A stretch of DNA of 64,000 nucleotides from Botryosphaeria dothidea (Eukaryota; Ascomycota; Dothideomycetes; Botryosphaeriales; Botryosphaeriaceae): positions 1 to 64,000 of the forward strand of contig WWBZ02000062.1 of assembly GCA_011503125.2 (NCBI GenBank). Direction: 5' to 3'. The notes beneath the pieces were generated by a model. The model did no database searches. It worked only from the letters and a program-made list of their open reading frames with translations, and was not told the origin of the DNA. The translations under genes and the position numbers were made by a program. Below, in pieces: positions 33,301 to 41,410 of this stretch. Each line of letters opens with the position of its first letter. The stretch's first letter is position 1.

Positions 33301-35268
33301 AGGACAACCGAAAGGATCACACGAAACTTCTACTTTCCAGGGTTACGGAAGACAGTCCAGCGCATAGTCTCGCAATGTGACCTTTGCATTAGAAGCAAAG
33401 CCGCGACACACGCTCCGTACGGACAACTACAACCCCTAGAAGTTCCAGAACGACCATGGCAATCGGTTACGCTAGACTTTATTACGAAGCTGCCACAGTC
33501 TAGAGACTCGCTTACCGGAGTTAAGCACGACTCGATCCTAGTCTTTGTCGACAGACTCACGAAGTACGCTTACTTCTTGCCCTACCTCGAGGCATCGAAT
33601 GCAGAGCAGCTAGCTCATACGTTCCTCCGATACATCTTCGCGGATCACGGAATGCCGGAAGAACTGGTTTCGGACAGAGATAAGCTAATGCGTTCTGAAT
33701 TCTGGCAAACGCTCATGCGTCAACTTGGGGCTAAGAACAAACTCTCTACAACCGCACACCCGCAAACGGACGGTCAGACAGAACGGATGAACCGGACTCT
33801 CGAACAATATCTCCGCTGTTTCGTCAACTACCCACAGGACGATTGGGCCACATGGCTACCTATGGCACAGTTCGCCTACAACAGCGCCAAACAAGAGTCA
33901 ACCAACGTATCCCCGTTCTTTGCCAACTATGGATTCGAACCAGACGCGTATAGAGAAGCCATCCCAAGTCGAAAATTGGCCCAACAAGGTGTTCTTAAAG
34001 CCGAGCAGCTAAAAGAACTACACAAAGCCATCAGTCTCGACCTCGAGCACGTACGAATCATGATGTCCAAGTACTACAACAGACGGCACCAGGCGGCACC
34101 GAACCTAAAGAGGGGGGATAAAGTATACCTCCTCACAAAAAACATCAAATCGAAGCGACCAAGCGACAAATTGGATTTCAAGAAAACCGGTCCATTCGAA
34201 ATTTCAGAAAAACTTGGAAACGTTACGTATCGACTCAAATTGCCAGCAACGACACGAATGAATTCCACCTTTCACGTGGCATTGCTCGAGCCAGCACCAG
34301 AAAACGCCACAATCCCAGAAACTCCAGAAGAGATAATCCCAGAAAACCCAGATGCCGAAGAAGACGAATACCCAGTCGAGAAAATCTTAGACTGCAAAAG
34401 ATTCGGACATCAGCTCAAATATCTTGTCAAATGGGAAGGATACGGAAATGAGGATAACCAATGGGTACCCAAGGACGACATACATCCAGATCTCGTCACA
34501 GAATTCCACCGTCAAAATCCCGACCTCCCACGGAAACGAGGTCGTCCCCGAACGAGAACGGCGAGAGACCCTCAAGATAGGGGGATAAACGGGCAGAATT
34601 CACAGGCTCAGGAGAGCACGGAGATTTCGCACCAGCCACAGGCTCGCCGGCAGACTCGGCAGACTCAGCCACATGCGGCGCAGCAAGACCCACCGTCTCG
34701 TGACGTGGCCGTTTTGACGCGGACGGACCCTCAGAATTCTCAGGGTCAGGAGCGTACCCCTCATCCTCGGCCAGCGCAGCCAGCAACTCCTCCGCTTCCC
34801 GACGATCATGCTCATCCAACGCGGCCAAACTACCAGACTCAGCAAGAAGAGCCTTGTAACCACGCTCCTCCAACAAACGCTGGTTGGCCCGCAACCGTTT
34901 CAAACGAGCAGCAACAGTCCCTAGCTCTTTCTCCTGGCATCGCAGGACCTCCTCATGACGACGATGCATCTCCTCTTGCTCCCGCCGTAAGCGCACTCGC
35001 TCTTCCTCCTGAACAGCACGGAGCCTATCAAGATCAGCCAGAGAAGCCAGAAACTTCTCTTGAGCCTCGGCCTCCTTGGCCTTTAACTTCTCCTGCTCGC
35101 GGCGAAGACTTAAGGCTAGAAAACGTGAGCAAGCATCCCGGACAGAAGAAAAGACCACCTACCTCCAGAAAGCGACATCTTCTTCGCATCACACATCGTA
35201 GTACCCTTCGCAATACAAGCACCACAACGATCGTGTTCCGGAGCAACCTTACACGGCCTACCGTTTAG
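30352..35268 (+). CDS. pol: Pol polyprotein of intact chromovirus (PR-RT-RH-IN-chromodomain)
   Basis: 1638 codons from the first ATG, in the -1 frame relative to gag; translation probably comes by frameshift, so Gag-Pol is the real product. Aspartic protease motif IDTGSSGNFI lies near residue 50, and a zinc-free linker with two DGVRPSDGSINGN repeats near 235-265. Reverse transcriptase has [12 protein letters not shown] and the catalytic YLDD box in [10 protein letters not shown], and RNase H has ETDASGFALG. Integrase has the HHCC finger (HGHQGIDRTT...CDLCIRSK) and a DDE core ending in TAHPQTDGQTERMNRTLEQ. A chromodomain (EKILDCKRFGHQLKYLVKWE, then QWVPKDDI) near 1340-1390 would direct insertion into heterochromatin, fitting its position in RIPed DNA. 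The last ~240 codons are low complexity (Gln, Pro, His, Thr) and lie opposite the antisense gene, so they are probably a by-product of that gene's sequence. Confidence 0.95.
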   Translation: MGPTQGPQSRSLHMVSRTSETETLTGPNLWKQFKTQGILNGVPTRILIDTGSSGNFIHNELVQKMNIPYRKKQEPYPLSGFDGSQAAYGEGWVKIETEEATLQIGNHQERISLDVQRIPGHDIILGMPWIRTQKPIFDFGEGDSIIFREELEDLLRKQGLQKENGLLDTLRKLLSTSTREVASVRPECGNCVGDSDSGVSQHQDCDASSEASSVKCNPIAGISPTKRNDTPDLRYDSSHDGVRPSDGSINGNDGVRPSDGSINGNLKESVKQDQDSSVRDAASSVKCSTSSGVRPTESSIPDEQVQHTSRRTTRKRHKAKSKASRKQLAATEPQVDVQTISGEAFKRMRRQGQQVCLMYIKPSQAVQQRALAKAARERLKDEDSPTPIGGDDPARIRRGQHGSLETWNNPYGEPPIPEMETVPSEYWDLKAVCQERGKGDLPKHQPWDHEIPLKSGTKPAYKPIYSLSAKEMEALREYIEKNLERGYIRPSTSSAGYPILFVPKKNGKLRLCVDYRQLNDITIKNRYPLPRIDELQDKLGKAKYFTKLDLREGYHLVRIKEGEEWKTAFRTRLGLYEYTVMPFGLTNAPATFQNLVNDTLREYLDIFCLAYLDDILIFSETLEDHKKHVRKVLEALQAKNLSIAPEKCEWHVQRTEFLGFVITPGHVGMDDSKLDSIREWPVPKTIKEVQSFLGFANFYRKFIWNYSKVTEPLTRLTRKEHGFKWGDDQQQAFESLKRMFCEAPVLGIYDPDKPIEVETDASGFALGACLSQPDDQGRWHPIAFYSRKFTPAELNYDTHDKELLAIVSAFKQWRHYLEGASYQVVVHCDHQNLTRFTTTKELNRRQVRWSEEMASYDFKITHRKGVDNAAADALSRRVDYMEGRIEPHPAVFAVDSDGSLTLARPSFPMLRIESNPWHLKIREAYAQDSFAQELLALEDDPRIARDREGTLLFKGLIYVPARLREVLVKDIHEAPAHGHQGIDRTTERITRNFYFPGLRKTVQRIVSQCDLCIRSKAATHAPYGQLQPLEVPERPWQSVTLDFITKLPQSRDSLTGVKHDSILVFVDRLTKYAYFLPYLEASNAEQLAHTFLRYIFADHGMPEELVSDRDKLMRSEFWQTLMRQLGAKNKLSTTAHPQTDGQTERMNRTLEQYLRCFVNYPQDDWATWLPMAQFAYNSAKQESTNVSPFFANYGFEPDAYREAIPSRKLAQQGVLKAEQLKELHKAISLDLEHVRIMMSKYYNRRHQAAPNLKRGDKVYLLTKNIKSKRPSDKLDFKKTGPFEISEKLGNVTYRLKLPATTRMNSTFHVALLEPAPENATIPETPEEIIPENPDAEEDEYPVEKILDCKRFGHQLKYLVKWEGYGNEDNQWVPKDDIHPDLVTEFHRQNPDLPRKRGRPRTRTARDPQDRGINGQNSQAQESTEISHQPQARRQTRQTQPHAAQQDPPSRDVAVLTRTDPQNSQGQERTPHPRPAQPATPPLPDDHAHPTRPNYQTQQEEPCNHAPPTNAGWPATVSNEQQQSLALSPGIAGPPHDDDASPLAPAVSALALPPEQHGAYQDQPEKPETSLEPRPPWPLTSPARGEDLRLENVSKHPGQKKRPPTSRKRHLLRITHRSTLRNTSTTTIVFRSNLTRPTV

Positions 35269-35370
35269 TTCACAATCAAAGCAGGGACGAATCGCGGGAA
35301 AAGAAATAGACTCCACGAGGGCCGCCAAACGACGTCGTTCCTCCGTAGTATCCCGCTTACGTTTAGACAT
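34496..35370 (-). CDS. Antisense Zn2Cys6 / coiled-coil protein gene inside the chromovirus
   Basis: Two exons on the strand opposite pol: 35,370-35,163 and 35,115-34,496. A 47-nt intron between them has donor GTAGGT, a branch-like GCTCAC and acceptor TTTTCTAG. The join is in frame (208 + 620 = 828 nt, 275 residues). The start begins MSKRKRD. Residues about 30-60 hold six cysteines spaced C-x2-C-x6-C-x8-C-x2-C-x7-C, the fungal Zn2Cys6 spacing. Exon 2 opens with a long Glu/Arg/Leu coiled coil (LRREQEKLKAKEAEAQEKF onward), then an acidic patch and a Ser/Pro-rich tail with KRPRHETVG. Exon 1 lies beyond the pol stop and exon 2 opposite the low-complexity pol tail. A degraded counterpart exists in Gypsy-2. 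I infer a DNA- or chromatin-binding accessory protein; the function is unknown. Confidence 0.72.
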
Positions 35371-35454
35371 GATGGACTTACGGAGAGAAAGTAAGCCAGG
35401 AAGAACCCACAAGGAAATAGGCAATACGGAAGAATCTTCGGGCCGAAGATCCTT

Positions 35455-35464
35455 AAGGGGGGGG
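35455..35464 (+). promoter_or_regulatory. Polypurine tract of intact chromovirus
   Basis: AAGGGGGGGG ends four bases before the 3' LTR. This is the expected primer site for plus-strand DNA; Gypsy-2 has a purine tract at the same place. Confidence 0.85.
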
Positions 35465-35468
35465 ATAG

Positions 35469-35946
35469 TGTTACGGCGCAGCCTCCACAGGTTGAGGAAG
35501 TTAGGGATCAGCCCCGCCGGAACAACAGAAGTCGGGGTCATAAAGATCCGAGGTCACGTGACCTCGCGCTCAACTAGACCCACCCGCTCAGATTGCCAAG
35601 GCTGCCTGAGCGGGCCCCACCTACTGAGCCATCCTGCTCAATCACAACAGCTCGCTCAGAAGACTACGCGCCATTGAGCGCAACCCGCCTATTAAGCACA
35701 TAGATTGTATAGAACTCTCCTACGTATATAAACCACGCTCTCTAGATAGCTTTGACCTTCGTGGTCAACTTCAATAACAATTCAGCACCAATTGTTAGTA
35801 ACAAGGCCTTCGCACGCAGTGCTCAGTCTTCAGTCGTCTACTCGTTCCTCACGTACCTCTTCTTGTACCCACTCAAGGAAAACCCTCGACAGGTTTCCAC
35901 CCTCTTTGGTGTTTGGATCCTTAGAGGTAGAGGCCCGCTCGTTACA
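35469..35946 (+). repeat. 3' LTR of intact chromovirus
   Basis: 478 bp, identical to the 5' LTR except at 35,597 (C instead of T). It is followed by target duplication CTCTA at 35,947-35,951. Confidence 0.95.
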
Positions 35947-36450
35947 CTCTACTACTCTTTTCTCTCTTTACTAATTCCTAACACGGCTAATCCGCTAATT
36001 AACGCGTTAGTATAGCTATTATCCTCGGTCTAGTAGTCTAATAAACTAATATAAAATACTAAATACTTGCACTCTAATAAACTTAACTCGTTTTTATCCT
36101 TCTCTTCCTCTTCCCCTTCTCCTTCTTCTTTCTCTTTCTCTTTCTTCTCCGCCTCGTTACTACGTCCTTTCTTATTATTAATACTCTCTAATATACCTCT
36201 ACTATTCTTACCTTCCTCCTTAAACTTAAATTTAATCTTCTCTTTCTTATTCTTATTCTCGATATTCTCGTTAACTAAGATTACTAGCTCTACCGCCTTA
36301 CCCTCTACCTACTCTAACCGGGCTTTCTCGATAAAATTCTATAACGCCCTACTCTACTCTACCGTTAACTCGTACGGCGGCCTTACTTCCGGCTAGTACT
36401 AGTACTAGTACTAGTACTACTATCTTTACTACCGCTCTTACTACTACCCT

Positions 36451-36496
<46 letters not shown>
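36451..36496. repeat. (TAC)n microsatellite
   Basis: About 15 uninterrupted TAC units in the RIPed helicase unit; a TAGTAC hexamer run lies just before it (36,393-36,418). Confidence 0.95.
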
Positions 36497-36497
<1 letters not shown>

Positions 36498-37062
36498 ATT
36501 AACTACTACTATAGCGTACGTATAGAAAACGTACCCGATAATCCGCTACTACGTCTACTTATACCGCTACTTAGTATCCTCGCCTATACGCGCCTCGAAC
36601 GGGTATCCCGGCTTAACGTTACTCTCCTTACGGATTATCTCGAATCTAACCTCGATATTAACCGACGTCTAAACCGTCGCCTACGCCTTATTAATTATCT
36701 AGCCGAAACTCTAGTATATAATAGCTAAAATCTCCGCCTAGGTCTACTATCTCCGCCGCCTATCCCGCTCGACCCGGCTACCGCCTTCTCTGCCCTCGCC
36801 CCTCCGCCTATCCTCCTTCTACTACTTCTACTACTACCGCTTCTACTCTTCCGCCGGCAACTCCGCGTACTACTATAATTTCTCTATAGCGAACCCGGCT
36901 AAATACTCCGCCTATCCGACCCTACGTAACTACGGGTTCGCCTTTAACTTTCTCTACGGCTATACTACCGCCTTACGCCGCTTCTCCTCCTACTATAACC
37001 CCACCTTAATCTACTAGCGGATACGCTAGCTAGCCGTTATCGGTACTACTATTTCTTACTCT

Positions 37063-37100
<38 letters not shown>
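37063..37100. repeat. (TAC)n microsatellite, second
   Basis: About 12 TAC units in the same unit. Possibly both derive from a Ser/Val-type codon repeat on the minus strand altered by RIP. Confidence 0.93.
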
Positions 37101-38093
37101 GCTCTCTACTAATACCTCGAAATACTTCTATCTAGGGCCGTGCTTAAAAAACCTCTAGTATCTAACGCCGGTGCGCCACGGCCTCGACGCCTCGCTAGCC
37201 CGGCGGCGCTATACTAACGACCCGCCCCTACGCTAGCTATTAACCTATCTATACGCGGTCCGATAATACGTCTTAATTCTCTTAACCGTTCGCACAATAT
37301 ATCCGTATTCTACGCCCCCCTTAACCTCCTACTAGTATATAAACCTATTATTATATACTAGTAAATACTAGATAGGCCGTACTAGCTACGTAGGCTACTT
37401 AAACTCGGCTGCTAACTAACCCTCTATACGGATTAACCTATTAATCTACCCTATCGTCTCCGTAATATTCTTCCTTCTAGCTATATCTACCTTATACTTA
37501 GGATCTCCTAAATACGTATTTACGTAGGTAGATAATACGGCAAACCCGTAATCTTTATAAACGACGATATTAAACTCTAGTACGTACCTAAATAGCTCTA
37601 TTACTACGCTGGCTTTAACTACTTTAACTAACTAACGCGCGGGTAGACGGATAGATAAATAGATAGATTAATAAATAGATAAATAGCTAACTAACTATCT
37701 ATCTATCTACTTTACTTTAGTATACTACGCTACGCTACGCTATACTATACTATAACTAAAACTTATTACTAAACGCCTTTACCGACTCTTCTTTCTACCG
37801 GCTTCTCTTACTCCCGGGGCTTCTATCTGCCTCCGCTACGCTCTAATTCGCTAATAACTAACCCTAACTTATCCGGCGCTTATAACGTGCGCTACTACCG
37901 CCGGTCCGTGCGCAAAACTAGTGCCCTATTAAAACTACGATACCTCGAACTTTAACCGTCGATTTAATTACTACGACCGCGTATTTCCGACCCGTTTAAA
38001 TCGGCTACGGGATATATAGACGCGTACTTGGTATTCTACGCGGTCGTATCCTAGATTTTCGCTCGGAAACGCCGATGATTTCCATTCTCCTCT

Positions 38094-38199
38094 ACCAATG
38101 ATTTCGACCCCCCCCTACCAATGATTTCGACCCCGGAAACTGCTAACCCTACTTTCGATTTGTATGGGCCCACCAATGATTTCGACCCCGAAATCATTG
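38094..38199. repeat. Short repeat cluster and hairpin at unit boundary
   Basis: Three direct copies of ACCAATGATTTCGACCCC at 38,094, 38,117 and 38,172. The third forms an 11-bp stem (38,174-38,184 with 38,189-38,199) with a 4-base loop. It lies just outside the RIPed helicase DNA and just before the second 26-bp palindrome. Confidence 0.88.
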
Positions 38200-38220
38200 C
38201 TGCATTACGGTTAGGGCGCT

Positions 38221-38287
38221 GAATCCACCGTTATAACGGTGGATTCAACTTTTTCGGTTAGGGTGGACTCAACTTTTTCGGTTAGGG
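38221..38287. repeat. Second 26-bp palindrome plus AACTTTTTCGGTTAGGG repeats
   Basis: Positions 38,221-38,246 are a perfect palindrome with half-site GAATCCACCGTTA. Two copies of AACTTTTTCGGTTAGGG follow, separated by TGGACTC. It corresponds to the boundary element at 24,707-24,750 and marks the inner end of the subtelomeric repeats. Confidence 0.9.
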
Positions 38288-38291
38288 GTGC

Positions 38292-38585
38292 GTGGAATCT
38301 TTGGCCACCGAGCGTGCTACCGCGTCTGAGCTTGTGCTTGTGGACGTTTCGAGGGGCGGGATTGTCGCCGTGGCTGTGTTGGCCAGGCTGCTGGTAACAG
38401 CGGCGCTGCGACCTGGAGTGAGAGTGGGGATGGTACTGCTGGATAGTCCAAGTATTACTGATGATGAGAATTCTGACGATATCGCGGAGGCGGATTTCGA
38501 GGCGGTACGCGTGGCGGTGAGGTGTGGCAAGGTAAAAGTCGAGGCGCTGTTTGTGGTGGATCATGTGCACAAATTCAGGGAATGA
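38292..38585 (+). CDS. Short hypothetical ORF at the subtelomere boundary
   Basis: 97 codons starting a few bases after the boundary repeat. There is a hydrophobic stretch (IVAVAVLARLLVTAAL) and otherwise Val/Asp/Glu-rich sequence with no family I recognise. It may be the tail of a gene whose front was replaced when the repeats moved in, or not a gene at all. The opposite strand is also partly open, which lowers confidence. Confidence 0.25.
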   Translation: MESLATERATASELVLVDVSRGGIVAVAVLARLLVTAALRPGVRVGMVLLDSPSITDDENSDDIAEADFEAVRVAVRCGKVKVEALFVVDHVHKFRE

Positions 38586-39710
38586 GGTAGTGATGTAGGA
38601 ATCAATGCGGCGCTCTGAGCCTCTGAAACAAATCCGTAGCTTTTGAGATGTATGTGCTTTTCAAGCTCACAATCGTATTGGTCTGCTGTAACGGTAATCA
38701 CATACTGTATTAATGGAGAACGTTTTGACAGCCCCTGCCTAAGATTTCCGTGATGACTTCAGTGTTGAACGAAGGGCATAAAAATAATCTCCAGCTTCGT
38801 GATGAAGGCAATACATGATAGTAAGTTTATTAAGTGACGACCGGTCCGACCGATCACATCTCGAGACACAGCCGTAGCTCATTCCAGGTCACGTGGGCGG
38901 TGAGTATCTGAAGAACTTGTCTTGCCACTTCTTTGGACGACTGCGCCGCAGCACGAGACTCAAAGCTTACACGGTTACCTGTACTCGCTGCATCCTGTGG
39001 GTGTTGCTCCAGTGACGGCTTTGATTGAACGAGCCCTTGGGCACCGTGTTGTCATGGAGCTGATTTTCCGGCGTGAGAGTTCGGTTCCTATTGCTCTGTT
39101 GCCAATGAGAGCTCATTATCCCTGCGTTACTTTGTGTCATGACGCATTTCGGCTCGTGGGATCATGAATTCCTTATTCTCGGGGATTCATAGCACCCAGC
39201 CATATAATAATAATTCGTCACCATCAGCACCATAATCTTTAACACCATGCTGACTTCCGTAGATTCCCCTCACTGCAGTAGGGCCAGGGGCAGCTGAGCT
39301 CTCGCTAACCAGCGAGTTAGAGGCGTCAAGACGCTTGTTTCTACTTTCGTTCACCCAAGCCGCCCGACTGTCCCGGCTCCCCGTGCGTCCCGACTCGCCA
39401 TGCGCCCCGCCTAGTCCACTGATACCACCCACTTACCACTAGCCCGCGCCAGGATATGGCCTTCGCCTCGATCAACTAACCGCGCGGCTCGCCCGTGGCC
39501 CATGTGCTGGTTCGTCAAGTTAATCCCCACTCTGCGTACAATTTTGGAGCCCACGTGGAAGAACAGACAGCGGGATGAAAACGGTGGAACAACAGGATGA
39601 ACTGCAAGCGCCTTTATTCCACCTACTCTCGCCATGATATGCTTTCCTATGTATGAAGTATTCCAACAAGGGTATTATGATAAGGAAAATAAAGTAAACT
39701 AAACTATACA
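38586..39710. other. Intergenic stretch, no supported gene
   Basis: Normal base composition without RIP. Only short fortuitous frames are present (for example 38,922-39,167 plus and 39,187-39,432 minus) with no motif or codon pattern. A CACGTG-containing site occurs near 38,890. No RNA gene was seen. Confidence 0.5.
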
Positions 39711-41410
39711 CTAAGTAATTACATCCGTATTCACTATCCCAAGTTTCGTAAAGGACCGGTTTCCATGCTGCCATTCCCACTCAACAAGTTTCCCCCCCTC
39801 CACGGCATATACTCTTCCGCCGGCCGATGCTGCAATAATTGAAAGGTTAAAATCAGATGAAAACGCCGATGCAGCGTCACTGTTGTTGGAGAAACTCGTG
39901 ATAGAGAAATTCGAATCCCATACCCGAACGCTTCGAGAGGTCTCGGGTTCATTCGTCAGAACTTCCATATCTGACATTGAGTCATTTCCTCCGTTATATC
40001 CCAGCGAAAAGCTCGCAATCTCGGTATTCGACTCTAGTTTCCCCGTGAACGAGCCTATGCCATACTCATTAGTAAGTTGCGCTTGCTTTCCTTCGCCAGA
40101 GTGGAAAAAATAGCTTACGATTATAAGACCATGAATCCTCCCAGGCAGTAAGCTGATTCCAGGTGAATCGCGTCAAGTTACCTGTGTTGGCATACAAGGC
40201 CACAGTGCTGGAATCGTTTGTCCATATCGGTGCCAAGGACAGACTACTTCCGGTGACAACTTTATGGTTCGAGTCCGCTTTTGCCGCTTGCGCGTACCAA
40301 CCATAGTCCGATATGTATGCTGCCCACCAGAGACTGTAATCATAGTCCTGATACGCAAGTATAGAGGTCTGAGCGCAGTATCTGTCGCACTGTTGCGAGT
40401 ATGCCGCGAGTTTCGATTTGTTTCCGGCGAAAAGGGTACCATTCATGGCGTTCTTTGTCTGTGTGCTCCACATGTCGTCAGGATCATAAGACCCGCGCTC
40501 CCAGATTCGGTTTTCCGTGTCGAGGAAGAAAAGGTGATACTCTATTGTGCTCTGGATAAAGAAACTTCTCAGCATTGACCAACGGCACTAGAGTAAGCAT
40601 CCTCACATGAATTCCATCGTTTAGGGTATATGCGGCTAATGGGGTCCCTGGTTTAACATCTGGTCCTGAAGCACCCCGAGGATTAAGTGGGAGTACATGC
40701 CATTCTTGAGCGCTGGAGTTCCATGCCGACTGATAGAGCGCATTCGACTTGGCTTGGAAATATACGCGGTAGTGTTGGACGCCGTTGCCCTCGGTGTAAT
40801 TGATTGCTGCGAGTGCCGCCGTCGGGAGGATAGTCGTCTTTGACTTGGTCTTCCCTGCTCGTGACCCAAGCACTCCGCCGATGATGGCGACAACGACAGC
40901 TATCAGGGTTATGCTAGCGAGGAGCACCCAAAACCACAATCTTCGCAAGCCGCAAATTTTCCTCGTCGGCTTGATCTGATCCGTGGATTCCGGTGCATAA
41001 GGAGATGAGCGATCGCGGTTGAGCGCTTCAGGTGCGTTCTCGTTATAGACCTGCGGATAGTTCTCGAGTTCGTGCGTTTGGGGCAGAGAACCATTCGGAG
41101 TGAATTCTGAATAGCTGACTTCAGGATAGGTTTGAGAAAGAGTGCGGTTGGACGATTTTTCGGCCGCGCAAGGAATCTTCTGGGAGCTGTATGTAGCATT
41201 CTTATCAAGACCGAACACTACCTCGGGCAAGATGTGATCTCGAGTGAGTTCAGCATAGGACATGTGTTGAGTAAGATCTTTTGATGATGATGTGTTGGTC
41301 GCGCCAGGTATCTTTTCCCAATTACGCGGATCATCGCGCTTCGGCGGACCTTTGGTTGTGATCGGGATTTTTGGAAGGTCTTTCGGAGGCACAGGAGGTG
41401 GTGAACGCAT
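39711..41410 (-). CDS. Membrane-anchored fucose-specific-lectin-like protein
   Basis: Three exons: 41,410-40,607, 40,551-40,119 and 40,054-39,711. The introns are 55 nt (GTGAGG...ATCCAG) and 64 nt (GTAAGC, branch CTTACTAAT, acceptor CATAG), and all joins are in frame, giving 526 residues. I chose the ATG at 41,410 (MRSPPPVPPK) over an upstream ATG at 41,572. The N-terminal ~155 residues are Pro/Ser/Asn-rich and probably disordered. One transmembrane helix (WFWVLLASITLIAVVVAIIG) spans about 158-181, and the rest is a repeat-built domain with blades such as YHLFFLDTENRIWERG and VYAVEGGKLVEWEW, as in fungal fucose-lectin beta-propellers. Cytoplasmic N-terminus and outside lectin are inferred. 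Role in binding glycans is family knowledge, not shown here. Confidence 0.75.

Larger units (their letters stand above)
27933..35946 (+). mobile_element. Intact Ty3/gypsy chromovirus (recent insertion)
   Basis: An 8014-bp element with 478-bp LTRs beginning TGTTAC and ending GTTACA, flanked by the 5-bp target duplication CTCTA (27,928-27,932 and 35,947-35,951). The LTRs differ at a single base (T at 28,061, C at 35,597). gag, a -1 frameshift site, pol with all enzyme domains plus chromodomain, and a polypurine tract are all present and open. In contrast to its RIPed relatives and RIPed target DNA it carries no RIP signature, so it arrived after the last RIP episode. It also carries an antisense gene. 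It looks competent for retrotransposition. Confidence 0.97.
35952..38060 (-). pseudogene. Proximal helicase unit, N-terminal-side part (RIPed)
   Basis: Continuation of the 24,744-27,932 helicase unit beyond the chromovirus insertion. CpA/TpG is almost absent and no long frame is open except fortuitous ones. Simple repeats (TAGTAC and TAC) suggest that the original protein had homopolymer-like stretches. Near 37,860 a CTAACCCTAAC bit appears. RIP signature stops at about 38,060, where normal sequence begins. The N-terminal domain is not recognisable. Confidence 0.6.

Noticed and set aside
34600..35268. Pol C-terminal extension as a functional domain
   Set aside because: Gln/Pro/Thr-rich low complexity starting right after the chromodomain and lying exactly opposite the antisense gene; most likely a by-product.
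38286..39700. tRNA or other structural RNA in the gap
   Set aside because: No cloverleaf-like arrangement or conserved box sequences could be found by eye.
40552..40606. Frameshift in the lectin gene
   Set aside because: First appeared as two overlapping frames, but a 55-nt intron with GTGAGG donor and pyrimidine-rich ATCCAG acceptor joins them in frame.
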